From: Streptomyces sp. NBRC 110611 | Lineage (GTDB): Bacteria; Actinomycetota; Actinomycetes; Streptomycetales; Streptomycetaceae | Direction of reading: 5' to 3' | Assembly (NCBI RefSeq): GCF_001590865.1 | Contig: NZ_BBUY01000003.1 | Location: 69,846 to 133,845, forward strand | Length of the DNA stretch: 64,000 nt | Shown: positions 9,955-17,920 of the stretch, piece by piece | Numbering within the stretch: the first letter of the stretch is position 1 | Layout of the letters: each line of letters begins with the position of its first letter | Translations under genes and position numbers: made by a program | The notes under the pieces: model-generated | The model's database searches: none | What the model saw: only the letters and a program-made list of their open reading frames with translations | What the model was told of the DNA's origin: nothing

Positions 9955-10563
9955 ATGGCCTTGACCAAGCTGGCGAACAATGAGTGGCTGGATGTATGGT
10001 CATCGCGGCGTCGTGGACTGGAGAAGCGTCAAAATGAGCTAGCAGGGTTCGAGAAGTCGTCCACACAGTCCCGCTACTTTCTGCCCACGATGATTACGGG
10101 ACTACTGGCTACGCCGGAATACGTGAGAGCCAGCATTGCCGACGTACCGGACGACCAGAGACGAAAGACTGCCGCGAATAAATTGGAGCGACAGGCCGTC
10201 CTGTACGACAGGGCCAAGCGGTTCACGTTCATTCTGACCGAGCAGGCGGTCCGCTGGCCGCTGATCTCGCCGGATGCCCTGTCCGTCCAGATCGAACACC
10301 TAGCGGCGTTGACGCGTCTACCCAACGTCCGGATCGGCATCATTCCCATCGGGCCACGTGTGATGCCAGGCTCTTTGAATGTCTTCACAGTCTACGACGC
10401 CCGTATCACGACCGTGGAAACGACAACCGAAATGATGGTATTCCGCGACCATCGGGATGTGTCGGCGTATCTGGATGAGTTCGCGAAGCACGAGGAACAC
10501 GCACTTTTCGATGATGCGGCCAGAGACAAACTTGGCGAGTGGTCGACAGTCTGCCGATCGTGA
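9955..10563 (+). CDS. Second DUF5753 protein without HTH
   Basis: 202 residues. 'GLEKRQNELAGFEKSSTQSRYFLPTMITGLLATPEYVRASI' and 'ALTRLPNVRIGIIPIG' identify the Scr1-type DUF5753 domain. An in-frame TAG at 9937 rules out an N-terminal HTH; family members carry one of about 80 residues. No clear ribosome site precedes ATG 9955, and 9756-9954 shows no HTH remnant in any frame I could read. Lower GC than neighbours. Probably a decayed regulator, though the domain itself is open. Confidence 0.75.
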   Translation: MALTKLANNEWLDVWSSRRRGLEKRQNELAGFEKSSTQSRYFLPTMITGLLATPEYVRASIADVPDDQRRKTAANKLERQAVLYDRAKRFTFILTEQAVRWPLISPDALSVQIEHLAALTRLPNVRIGIIPIGPRVMPGSLNVFTVYDARITTVETTTEMMVFRDHRDVSAYLDEFAKHEEHALFDDAARDKLGEWSTVCRS

Positions 10564-10922
10564 TCTTTACCCAACAACGGGAAGTGCGGGCGGAGTTCCC
10601 GGTCGTGGACCTGCCGCCGCTGGAAACGGCGTACTGGCTGATCAAGCCCAGGAATCTGGTGCGCGGGACCTGGGAAGAGCCGAAGGAAGCGGCGGAGTGG
10701 CTCGGGGAGCAACTGGTCGAGTATGCGCCCCGGTTCGCCTCCGGTTGTGATCGCGACAGTACTCATCTGACGTTACTCGTCACCTCCGCTGCCGGACGGC
10801 TCGGTTGGGGTGGGGACGTGTCGCACGGCTTCTATCTCGAACGGCCGTCATTCCTGTCCCTGGCCTTGGTGTGCTGTTCCCCGAATCGTGCCGTGCCGGA
10901 ACTGGAGTGTCCGTTGCGGTAG
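10539..10922 (+). CDS. Conserved hypothetical downstream of DUF5753 gene
   Basis: 127 residues. GTG 10539 overlaps the previous gene by 25 nt; GTG 10560 would give a classic GTGA overlap and is an alternative start. 'ETAYWLIKPRNLVRGTWEEPKEAAEWL', 'GGDVSHGFYLERPSFLSLALVCCSPNRAVPELECP' is a pattern I have seen beside DUF397/DUF5753 loci. No function known. The conserved-looking C-terminus and coupling support a real gene. Confidence 0.65.
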   Translation: MVDSLPIVIFTQQREVRAEFPVVDLPPLETAYWLIKPRNLVRGTWEEPKEAAEWLGEQLVEYAPRFASGCDRDSTHLTLLVTSAAGRLGWGGDVSHGFYLERPSFLSLALVCCSPNRAVPELECPLR

Positions 10923-11273
10923 ACCCTCAGCAATGTCCGCGGTACTGCTCTCTCCGGACGCCGGGCTGCTGCGAAGGCCGGCCCCATAGGACCAATGCCC
11001 CCTGGTCGCCCTCGGAGCCGGACTCAACAGCACCAGGCACCCAGATGGCATACGCCAGCTGGTATCCACCGCACGCCGACGCATGATGTGGATATGGCTT
11101 CTCCCCAGCCGCACGCGGCTTGAGATGGTTCCGCCCCGTTCACAGGACGGACGAGAGCAACAGGCAGGCCCGCATGGCTCGGAGGGTTTTCGGTCCCGGC
11201 ATGGAATGCCTGGGCTCTACGGAAGACCGAAGCCTAGCTCACCCCCGAAACAACCCAGAGGAAAGAGCACGCC
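10923..11273. other. 350-base gap without recognisable gene
   Basis: I read both strands and found only short frames with no ribosome site or family resemblance. Stop codons are frequent and GC is lower than average. It ends with AGAGGAAAG, the ribosome site of the 62-codon gene. Confidence 0.5.
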
Positions 11274-11462
11274 ATGATGCGTATCAAACTGGCCGTCGGA
11301 ACAGTTGCCGCCGCAGCGCTGCTGACAATCTTCGGCGGAGGCATCGCCAGCGCCCAGGCAGCAGCACCCGCAGCACCCGCAGACAACTACGGCTCCAAGT
11401 TCGGGCACCAGCAGCCGGACAACGGGAACCTCTTCACAATGAACTACGGCACCCTCGCCTGA
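11274..11462 (+). CDS. Small secreted peptide
   Basis: 62 residues, two adjacent ATGs preceded by AGAGGAAAG at 9 nt. Clear Sec signal: 'MMRIK', a hydrophobic core to residue ~23, then 'ASAQA' cleavage near residue 29. The mature part is about 33 residues, 'AAPAAPADNYGSKFGHQQPD' onward, with no cysteine and an Asn/Gly/Tyr-rich end. A strong hairpin follows. Function unknown; could be a signalling or surface peptide. Confidence 0.75.
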   Translation: MMRIKLAVGTVAAAALLTIFGGGIASAQAAAPAAPADNYGSKFGHQQPDNGNLFTMNYGTLA

Positions 11463-11496
11463 TCTGCCCGGCAGACGCGTAGCCAAGCCGCTCGTG

Positions 11497-11534
11497 GTCG
11501 TCTTCACTTGCCGGTCTTGGCAGGTGAAGACGAC
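11497..11534 (+). terminator. Hairpin terminator after the secreted peptide
   Basis: 16-bp stem (11497-11512 with 11519-11534, one T/G pair) and the 6-nt loop GGTCTT, 35 nt after the stop codon. No T-tract, as is usual in Streptomyces. Confidence 0.75.
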
Positions 11535-11557
11535 CGTGCCGGGTGGGTACCACCCGG

Positions 11558-11622
11558 CGAGGACTTGAAGGACTACGTCCGCTGACGGCGCCCGTCAGGG
11601 GACGTAGTCCTTCAAGTCCTCG
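11558..11622. repeat. 30-bp near-perfect inverted repeat
   Basis: Arms 11558-11580 and 11600-11622 are exact reverse complements (23 bp). After one mismatched pair, an inner 7-bp stem (CTGACGG/CCGTCAG) closes on the 3-nt loop CGC. The right arm is the end of a minus-strand Uma2-like frame, and the left arm reads 'EDLKDYVR' plus stop on the plus strand. So the structure looks like an inverted duplication of a gene's 3' end. Confidence 0.85.
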
Positions 11623-11726
11623 GTGTCGAGGGCGATCCCGACCACGTCGGGGAGGATGACTTCCTTGCCGAATGTGGCCTCGTGGATATCGAGATAGCGG
11701 CCCTGCTCTGGGGCGGGCTCCTTTCC
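11595..11726 (-). pseudogene. C-terminal remnant of a Uma2-family gene
   Basis: The minus frame ending at 11595 reads 'EPAPEQGRYLDIHEATFGK' and then 'ILPDVVGIALDTEDLKDYV'. This matches the last ~40 residues of Uma2 (PD-(D/E)XK-like) proteins; compare 'LPDPFSFDLDTSDFL' at the end of the intact Uma2 gene at 34691. Nothing Uma2-like precedes it in any frame, so the rest is gone. Confidence 0.6.
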
Positions 11727-11888
11727 GAGTGAAGGCCGGCGTTGCCCGGCGCAGGCCGACCCGTACGACGATCCGCAGCGGGCCACCCGTACGTGTGACC
11801 GACCACCCCTCGGTATCCTCGGCGCGGAGCATGGGGATAGCGGGAATAGCGGGGATAGCGGGAAAATCGGGGCAAAGGGCGACGGATC

Positions 11889-13685
11889 GTGGAACAGGCG
11901 GGGCAGGCAGGCCAGGCAGGTCGGGCGGGTCAGGTAGGGCAGGTAGGACACGTAGGAGGGGCGGCGGGGCTGAGGCCGTTGGGGCCCGGGGACCCGCAGC
12001 GGATCGGTGAGTACCGTCTGGTCGGGCGGCTGGGCGAGGGCGGGATGGGGCGGGTGTTCCTGGCTCGTTCCGACCGGGGGCGGACGGTCGCGGTCAAGCT
12101 CGTACGGGCGGAGCTGGCCGGCGAGGAGGAGTTCCGGGCGCGCTTCCGTCGGGAGGTGCGGGCCGCACAGCAGGTCGGCGGGGAGTGGACCGCGCCCGTC
12201 CTGGACGCGGACACCGAGGCCGAGACGCCCTGGCTCGCCACGGGCTATATCGCCGGGCCGTCCCTCCAGCAGGTCGTCGGCGGCAATGTCGGCAATGGCG
12301 ACAGCAGTGGCAACAGCGGCGGTGGTGGTACGCCGTTGCCCGAGCGTTCGGTGCGGATACTGGCGGCCGGGCTGGCGCGTGCGCTGCGGTCGATCCACGC
12401 CGCGGGGATCATCCACCGCGATCTCAAGCCGTCCAATGTGCTGATCACCCTCGATGGGCCCCGGGTCATCGACTTCGGGATCGCGCGGGCCCTGGAGGGG
12501 ATGACCGGCGCCGGGGTGACCCATACGGGCGCGGCGGTGGGCTCACCCGGCTTCATGGCGCCCGAGCAGGTACGCGGCGAACCCCTCACCCCGGCCTGCG
12601 ACGTCTTCTCCCTCGGTTCGGTGCTGATGTACGCGGCGACCGGGCGGCAGCCGTTCGGGACGGCGGACAGTGCGGCGCATGCGCTGATGTACCGCGTGGC
12701 CCAGGAGGAGCCCGATCTCGCCGGGCTGCCCGAGGGGCTGCACGAGCTGATAGCCCGGTGCCTGGCCAAGGATCCCCGGCAGCGGCCCACCCCGGATGAA
12801 CTGGTGGCGATGGCGGAGGGCGTGGACGGCCGGTGGGCCGGGGCCGGGTCCGGGGCCGGAGCCGGAGCCGGAGCGGCAGAAGCCGGGGCGGCGGGGCCGG
12901 ATGACGAGCCGTGGCTGCCGGGAGCGCTGGTCGCCCGGCTGGGGCGGCACGCCGTCGAGCTGCTGGAGGCGGAGCAACCCGCCGCGCCCTCCGCCGAGGA
13001 GCCCGCTCCGTACGGTCCGGGTGCTGCATCCGGTCCCCCCGGTCCGCCCGCTCCACCCGGCGCGTACGGTCCGCCCGGTCCGTACGCACCGTCCACCGCC
13101 GCCGTCTCCGCCACCGGCCCCGCCCCGGTCCCCGCCCGCCGGCCGCCCGTCGCTCCGGCGGCCGGTCGCGTACCGCGCTCCCGCCGTCGGCGAGTCGGCA
13201 CCAGGCTCCTGACCGTGGTCGCCCTCGCGCTCGCCGGGGCCGGTGCGGTCACCGCGTACACGCTGCTGGCCGACGGCAGCGGCGTGCGGACGGCGGGGGA
13301 CGGCTCGGACGGCGGGGCGGGCGGCACGGGTGGCCAGGCGTCGGCCCAACCGGCCGCGGACGGCGGGATTCCGGCGGGCTACCTGGGGACCTGGGAGACG
13401 ACCGTCGGCGACGACGGTACCGACGTACGGCGCCTCACCCTCACCCAGGGGAAGGCCGGGGACACCGTCCTCACGATGACGGCCACCGGCTCCACCTACC
13501 GCTGCGAATTCGCGGCCGCCCTGAAGAGCGCCGGTCCCCCGATCCGGCTCGGCCCGTCCACCGTCCTCTCCGGCCCGGCCGACACCTGCCGCCCCGGCGA
13601 GCCCAGCACCCTGGAGCTGATCGGCGGCACACTGCGCCGCACCACCGACGGCGGGAACGCACTGTCGTACCGCAAGGCGGAGTGA
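11889..13685 (+). CDS. Membrane-anchored Ser/Thr protein kinase
   Basis: 598 residues from GTG 11889. Hanks-type kinase domain: 'GEGGMG' loop (49-54), catalytic lysine in 'AVKLV' (K70), 'HRDLKPSN' (176-183), 'DFG' (195-197), 'SPGFMAPEQ'. A Gly/Asn insert lies at ~131-148. A Pro/Ala/Tyr-rich linker (~330-430) leads to one membrane segment (~438-460) and an extracytoplasmic C-terminal domain of about 120 residues with two cysteines, the likely sensor. The N-terminus carries 'GQAGQAGRAGQVGQVG' repeats, and the DNA before the start has GGGATAGC repeats (11830-11870). Convergent with purA. Confidence 0.93.
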   Translation: MEQAGQAGQAGRAGQVGQVGHVGGAAGLRPLGPGDPQRIGEYRLVGRLGEGGMGRVFLARSDRGRTVAVKLVRAELAGEEEFRARFRREVRAAQQVGGEWTAPVLDADTEAETPWLATGYIAGPSLQQVVGGNVGNGDSSGNSGGGGTPLPERSVRILAAGLARALRSIHAAGIIHRDLKPSNVLITLDGPRVIDFGIARALEGMTGAGVTHTGAAVGSPGFMAPEQVRGEPLTPACDVFSLGSVLMYAATGRQPFGTADSAAHALMYRVAQEEPDLAGLPEGLHELIARCLAKDPRQRPTPDELVAMAEGVDGRWAGAGSGAGAGAGAAEAGAAGPDDEPWLPGALVARLGRHAVELLEAEQPAAPSAEEPAPYGPGAASGPPGPPAPPGAYGPPGPYAPSTAAVSATGPAPVPARRPPVAPAAGRVPRSRRRRVGTRLLTVVALALAGAGAVTAYTLLADGSGVRTAGDGSDGGAGGTGGQASAQPAADGGIPAGYLGTWETTVGDDGTDVRRLTLTQGKAGDTVLTMTATGSTYRCEFAAALKSAGPPIRLGPSTVLSGPADTCRPGEPSTLELIGGTLRRTTDGGNALSYRKAE

Positions 13686-13729
13686 GGGAAGTAGTGAGGG
13701 GGAGTGGAGTGAGGAAGGCGGAGTGAAGA

Positions 13730-13768
13730 AGGCCCGCACACCGTGGGGTACCTACGGTGTGCGGGCCT
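13730..13768. terminator. Bidirectional terminator between kinase gene and purA
   Basis: Perfect 15-bp stem (13730-13744 / 13754-13768) with a 9-nt loop in the 120-nt gap between two convergent genes. Confidence 0.85.
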
Positions 13769-13804
13769 CCGGGCCGTGGCCGACGTTCCCGGCCACGAAC
13801 GGTC

Positions 13805-15091
13805 CTACGAGAGGAACGAGTTGATCTCGATCGTCTCGTCGCGGCCGGGGCCGACGCCGATCGCGGAGATCGGGGCGCCGGACATCTCCTCCAGTGCCTT
13901 GACGTACGCCTGGGCGTTCTTCGGCAGGTCGGAGAAGGACTTGGCCTGGGTGATGTCCTCGGACCAGCCGGGCAGCATCTCGTAGACCGGCTTCGCGTGG
14001 TGGAAGTCGGACTGCGAGTACGGCAGCTCCTCGACGCGCCGGCCGTCGATCTCGTAGGCGACGCAGACGGGGATCTGCTCCCAGCCGGTGAGGACGTCGA
14101 GCTTGGTGAGGAAGAAGTCGGTCAGGCCGTTCACGCGGGTGGCGTAACGGGCGATGACCGCGTCGAACCAGCCGCAGCGGCGGTCACGGCCGGTGGTGAC
14201 ACCGCGCTCGCCGCCGATGGTGCGCAGCGCCTCGCCGTCCGCGTCGAACAGCTCGGTCGGGAACGGGCCCGCGCCGACGCGCGTCGTGTAGGCCTTGAGG
14301 ATGCCGATGACGCGGCTGATCTTCGTCGGACCGACGCCCGTGCCGGTGCAGGCGCCGCCGGCGGTCGGGTTCGAGGAGGTGACGAAGGGGTACGTGCCGT
14401 GGTCGATGTCGAGCAGGGTGCCCTGCCCGCCCTCGAAGAGCACGACCTTGTCGTCGTCGAGCGCGTTGTTGAGGATCAGGGTCGTGTCGGCGACGAACGG
14501 CTTGATCTTCTCGGCGTAGCCCAGCAGCTCCTCGATCACCTGGCCGGCCTCGATGGCACGGCGGTTGTAGAGCTTGGTGAGCAGCTGGTTCTTGACGTCG
14601 AGGGCCGCTTCGACCTTCTGGGCGAGGATCGACTCGTCGTAGAGGTCCTGGACGCGGATACCGACGCGGTTGATCTTGTCGGCGTAGGTCGGGCCGATGC
14701 CGCGTCCCGTGGTACCGATCTTCCGCTTGCCCAGGAAGCGTTCCGTCACCTTGTCGACGGTCGTGTGGTACGAGGTGATCAGGTGCGCGTTACCGCTGAC
14801 CAGCAGCTTGGACGTGTCGACACCGCGTTCGTTGAGTCCGCTCAGCTCGGAGAGCAGGACCGCGGGGTCGACGACGACGCCGTTGCCGATGACCGGGGTG
14901 CACCCCGGCGAGAGGATTCCGGAAGGGAGGAGGTGGAGGGCGTACTTCTGATCGCCCACGACCACCGTGTGGCCGGCGTTGTTGCCGCCCTGGTAGCGCA
15001 CCACGTAGTCCACGGATCCACCGAGCAGGTCGGTGGCCTTTCCCTTGCCCTCATCACCCCACTGAGCACCGAGCAGCACAAGTGCGGGCAC
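13805..15091 (-). CDS. purA: Adenylosuccinate synthetase
   Basis: 428 residues, full length. Couples GTP hydrolysis to IMP + aspartate condensation, first committed step to AMP, cytosolic homodimer. Starts '[20 protein letters not shown]' (GTP-binding loop), then '[15 protein letters not shown]', '[14 protein letters not shown]', '[23 protein letters not shown]' and '[17 protein letters not shown]'. GTG 15091 has GGAAGGGG 9 nt upstream. A hairpin lies in its leader. Confidence 0.97.
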   Translation of the reverse strand: MPALVLLGAQWGDEGKGKATDLLGGSVDYVVRYQGGNNAGHTVVVGDQKYALHLLPSGILSPGCTPVIGNGVVVDPAVLLSELSGLNERGVDTSKLLVSGNAHLITSYHTTVDKVTERFLGKRKIGTTGRGIGPTYADKINRVGIRVQDLYDESILAQKVEAALDVKNQLLTKLYNRRAIEAGQVIEELLGYAEKIKPFVADTTLILNNALDDDKVVLFEGGQGTLLDIDHGTYPFVTSSNPTAGGACTGTGVGPTKISRVIGILKAYTTRVGAGPFPTELFDADGEALRTIGGERGVTTGRDRRCGWFDAVIARYATRVNGLTDFFLTKLDVLTGWEQIPVCVAYEIDGRRVEELPYSQSDFHHAKPVYEMLPGWSEDITQAKSFSDLPKNAQAYVKALEEMSGAPISAIGVGPGRDETIEINSFLS

Positions 15092-15205
15092 AGGCGTACA
15101 CCCCTTCCGGGCGGGGCATGTCCAACGTGCGTGGATGGCGTCGGCGTGCGTGTCCACGCGTCCGTCATCGTCAGATCCGTTGAACCGGTGCCCCGGAATA
15201 GACGA

Positions 15206-15233
15206 AGCCCCTGGCGCAATAGCGCAAGGGGCT
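15206..15233. other. Hairpin in the divergent purA/lipid-kinase region
   Basis: AGCCCCT (15206-15212) pairs with AGGGGCT (15227-15233), with a further GCGC/GCGC inner stem. It lies 115 nt before the purA start and 35 nt before the divergent gene. It could be an attenuator in the purA leader or a transcription barrier; the role is not known. Confidence 0.5.
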
Positions 15234-15267
15234 CTTGCACCGAGATGCTACCTGAGGAAGGACCGAG

Positions 15268-16530
15268 GTGTCGGCGCAGCATTCTGGGCGCTCCCCCGTG
15301 GACTCCGCTGCGGGGTACCCCCTGCTTGTGGTCATCGATCCGCTGGCCCGCAGTACGGACGGCGAGTCCGTACGGATCGCGAAGGATGTCCTGTGTGCGG
15401 GCGCGGGGGCGAAAATCTGCCTCCCGGAGGGGCCCGAGGAATTCGCGCGGATCCTGGCACGGCGGGGGCAGCGGCGGCCGGTGGTGATCGGTGATGACCG
15501 GGCGCTGCTGCGGGTCGTGGGGCTGCTGCACAAGCAGCGGGAGCTGGCGGAGGTGCCGGTATCGGTGGTTCCGGTGGGCGCGCCGGCGTCGGTGGCGCTG
15601 AGCCGGGCGCTGGGGGTGCCGACGGACACCGTGGCCGCCGCGCGGGCCGTGCTGGACGGCGGGGCGCGGCCGATGGATCTGCTGGTGGACGACAGTGGCG
15701 GGATCGTGCTGGGCGGGCTGCGGATTCCGTGCGGGAGCGACGGGCGTGTCAGCGACGGCCGTGGCGGCGACGACCGTGGCAGCGGTCACGGAAGCGGCCG
15801 GAGCAACCGGGGCGGGGGGCGGCGGCCGCGGAACGGGGCGGTGGTGCCCGGGGCCGCGGGGCCGGCGGATGATCTGGACCCGGCGGGCCCGGTGGACCCA
15901 ATGGACCCCGTGGGCCCGGCGGGCGGGGACGGCTCGGGATCCGCAGGGGGCGCGGGGAGCGCGGGGGATGTGTTCGCCGGGCGGGGTGGCCGCGAGGGAG
16001 CGGCGGCCGGTCTCGGCGGCGGGCATCAGCCGTGGTGGCGGCCGGCCGCACGGACCGCCCGTACGGCGCTGTCGCTGCTGGCCCCGGCGGCCGGGCGGTG
16101 GGGGTCTCCCCGCCAGAGCGGAGCCGAGGGCGGGGGCGGCCGGCGCGCGCGGGTGCGGGACCAGCGGCTGCGGATCGAGGCGGACGGAGTGGTGCTGGCG
16201 GATCTGGACCGGCCGGTGCGCGGGGTGTCGGTGGTCCCGGCCGGGGCCGACCGGGGCGGACGTGAGGGGCCGGAGGGACGCCATGGGCCGCAGGACGGAC
16301 GTGATGGGCCGCCGGATGGGCAGGACGGACTGGACGGGCGGCTGGCCGAGGTCGTGGTGCACTGGCCGGGTGAGGGGCAGCCGGTACGGACCCGGGCGCG
16401 GGCGGTCACGGTCTCCGGCGCGGACTTCCACTACCGGGCGGACGCGGTGGTCGGCGGGCCGGTCAGGACCCGCACCTGGACCGTGCAGCCGGGGGCCTGG
16501 CACCTCCAGCTGCCTCGGGATCAGGGCTGA
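15268..16530 (+). CDS. Diacylglycerol kinase catalytic-domain protein
   Basis: 420 residues from GTG 15268 (AGGAAGG 6 nt upstream). The N-terminal ~120 residues ('LLVVIDPLARSTDGESVRIAKDVL', 'RRPVVIGDDRALLRVVGLLH') follow the NAD-kinase/DAGK fold, but the usual GGDGT is replaced by 'IGDDRALL', so activity is doubtful. The middle is a long Gly/Asp/Arg repeat-rich insert (~150-250). The C-terminal part resembles the second DAGK domain. Divergent from purA; lipid-phosphorylating role is only inferred. Confidence 0.75.
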   Translation: MSAQHSGRSPVDSAAGYPLLVVIDPLARSTDGESVRIAKDVLCAGAGAKICLPEGPEEFARILARRGQRRPVVIGDDRALLRVVGLLHKQRELAEVPVSVVPVGAPASVALSRALGVPTDTVAAARAVLDGGARPMDLLVDDSGGIVLGGLRIPCGSDGRVSDGRGGDDRGSGHGSGRSNRGGGRRPRNGAVVPGAAGPADDLDPAGPVDPMDPVGPAGGDGSGSAGGAGSAGDVFAGRGGREGAAAGLGGGHQPWWRPAARTARTALSLLAPAAGRWGSPRQSGAEGGGGRRARVRDQRLRIEADGVVLADLDRPVRGVSVVPAGADRGGREGPEGRHGPQDGRDGPPDGQDGLDGRLAEVVVHWPGEGQPVRTRARAVTVSGADFHYRADAVVGGPVRTRTWTVQPGAWHLQLPRDQG

Positions 16531-16551
16531 GACCGTGCGAGGCCGGGAGCC

Positions 16552-17112
16552 TCAGGTCGCCGCGGGGCCGTCGGCGTTCTCGTAACCGGCGCGCAGCCGG
16601 TCGCGGTGGTCGCGCCAGCGGTCGAGCAGCGCGGGCAGCTCCTCCTGGAGGAATTCGAGGAAGACCACGGTCTCGTTGAGCCTGCGCCCGGCCGGGGAGT
16701 CCTTGCCGAGGCTCTCCACACCCTCGCGCAGGGTGCTCTCCCAGCGGCTGATCACCATCTCGCGGCGGGTCAGGGCCTCGCACCACTGATCGCTGTGGAC
16801 GCGGTAGCGGTCGCGGCGGGAGCCGGGCTCGCGCTCCCGGCTGACCATGTCGACCTGGGAGAGGTAGCGGATCGCGCCGGAGACCGCGGCGGGGCTGATC
16901 CGGAGGCGTTCCCCCAGCTCGGCCGAGGTCAGCACGCCGGAGTCGGAGGAGAGCAGACAGGCGAAGACCCGGGCCGGCATCCGGGCCATCCCGCCCTCGA
17001 CCAGATGGGCGGCGAAGCGCTCGACGAAGGTCGAGACCGCCTCGGGATCGGGGTCGGTCGTGCCGTCCCGGCCGCGGGTGTTGTCGCCGCCGTGCTGTCG
17101 CTGCTCGTCCAT
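16552..17112 (-). CDS. MarR/GbsR-type transcriptional regulator
   Basis: 186 residues. Winged-helix core 'FACLLSSDSGVLTSAELGERLRISPAAVSGAIRYLSQVDMVSREREPGSRRDRY' (~50-105) is of the MarR/GbsR kind, with helical dimerisation ends. A perfect 16-bp palindrome just upstream is the likely autoregulatory operator. It lies convergent to the lipid-kinase gene and beside a two-component pair; no drug exporter is adjacent, so its target is open. Confidence 0.9.
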   Translation of the reverse strand: MDEQRQHGGDNTRGRDGTTDPDPEAVSTFVERFAAHLVEGGMARMPARVFACLLSSDSGVLTSAELGERLRISPAAVSGAIRYLSQVDMVSREREPGSRRDRYRVHSDQWCEALTRREMVISRWESTLREGVESLGKDSPAGRRLNETVVFLEFLQEELPALLDRWRDHRDRLRAGYENADGPAAT

Positions 17113-17123
17113 AGCCGCCCAAC

Positions 17124-17139
17124 TTCACAAATTTGTGAA
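17124..17139. promoter_or_regulatory. Palindromic operator of the MarR-type gene
   Basis: TTCACAAATTTGTGAA, a perfect 16-bp palindrome 12-27 nt upstream of the ATG, AT-rich in a GC-rich setting. Placement suggests autorepression. Confidence 0.75.
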
Positions 17140-17219
17140 ACTAACGTACCGACAACAGCGTGACCGCGGCAAACACTCCGGAACTCCACTCCTGCCCCCC
17201 AAAAAACCCATCCACAGGC

Positions 17220-17228
17220 TGTGGACAA
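17220..17228 (-). promoter_or_regulatory. Isolated DnaA box pair
   Basis: TTGTCCACA on the minus strand equals the Streptomyces DnaA-box consensus. Facing it at 17209-17217 is CCATCCACA, an imperfect box. Only two copies are seen, so it is not an origin; it may titrate DnaA or be chance. Confidence 0.4.
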
Positions 17229-17263
17229 CCATGCTCTCGGCAGCCCCGGAACCCCCGACCCCC

Positions 17264-17920
17264 TCACCCGCCGGGCGTCACCAGCCGCGCCTCGTAGGCG
17301 AACACCGCCGCCTGGGTCCGGTCCCGCAGGCCCAGCTTCACCAGGATGCGGCTGACATGCGTCTTCACCGTGGATTCGGCGACGACGAGATGCTCCGCGA
17401 TCTCACCGTTCGACAGCCCCTGGGCCACCAGGACCAGGACCTCGGTCTCGCGTTCCGTGAGGTCGGCGATGCGTTCCTGGGCGGGCGCCCGAGGCGTGCC
17501 CAGCCGGGAGAACTCGACGATCAGCCGCTTGGTCACGGCCGGCGCGAGCAGCGCCTCCCCGGAGGCGACGACCCGGACGCCCTCGGCGAGCTGGCCCGCC
17601 GAGGCGTCCTTGAGCAGGAAGCCGCTGGCTCCGGCGCGCAGCGCCTGGTACACGTACTCGTCGAGATCGAAGGTGGTCAGCACCAGGACCTTGGCGTCCG
17701 CATCGGCCGCGACGATCTCCCGGGTCGCCTCCAGACCGTTCATCTCCGGCATCCGGATGTCCATCAGGACGACATCGGGCTTGAGCTCCGCGACCCTGCG
17801 TACCGCCTGGAGGCCGTCGACGGCCTCACCGACGACCTCGATGTCCGGCATGGCGTTGAGCAGGACGGAGAAGCCTTCACGGACCATGACCTGGTCGTCG
17901 ACGATCAGTACCCGGATCAC
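17264..17920 (-). CDS. NarL/FixJ-type response regulator
   Basis: 218 residues. Receiver domain with acidic pocket 'VDDQ', phospho-acceptor D in 'VVLMDIRMPEMNG' and 'LTTFDLDEYVYQAL ... GFLLKDAS' lysine. The C-terminal LuxR helix-turn-helix is 'LTERETEVLVLVAQGLSNGEIAEHLVVAESTVKTHVSRIL'. GTG 17920 overlaps the kinase stop (GTGA), so the two are translated together. The regulon is unknown. Confidence 0.95.
   Translation of the reverse strand: MIRVLIVDDQVMVREGFSVLLNAMPDIEVVGEAVDGLQAVRRVAELKPDVVLMDIRMPEMNGLEATREIVAADADAKVLVLTTFDLDEYVYQALRAGASGFLLKDASAGQLAEGVRVVASGEALLAPAVTKRLIVEFSRLGTPRAPAQERIADLTERETEVLVLVAQGLSNGEIAEHLVVAESTVKTHVSRILVKLGLRDRTQAAVFAYEARLVTPGG

Noticed and set aside
10848..11114. 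88-codon minus frame
   Set aside because: No ribosome site, overlaps the end of the 10539 gene, no recognisable pattern.
17200..17240. Replication origin at the DnaA-box pair
   Set aside because: Only one perfect and one imperfect box; oriC of Streptomyces has many and lies between dnaA and dnaN, which are not here.
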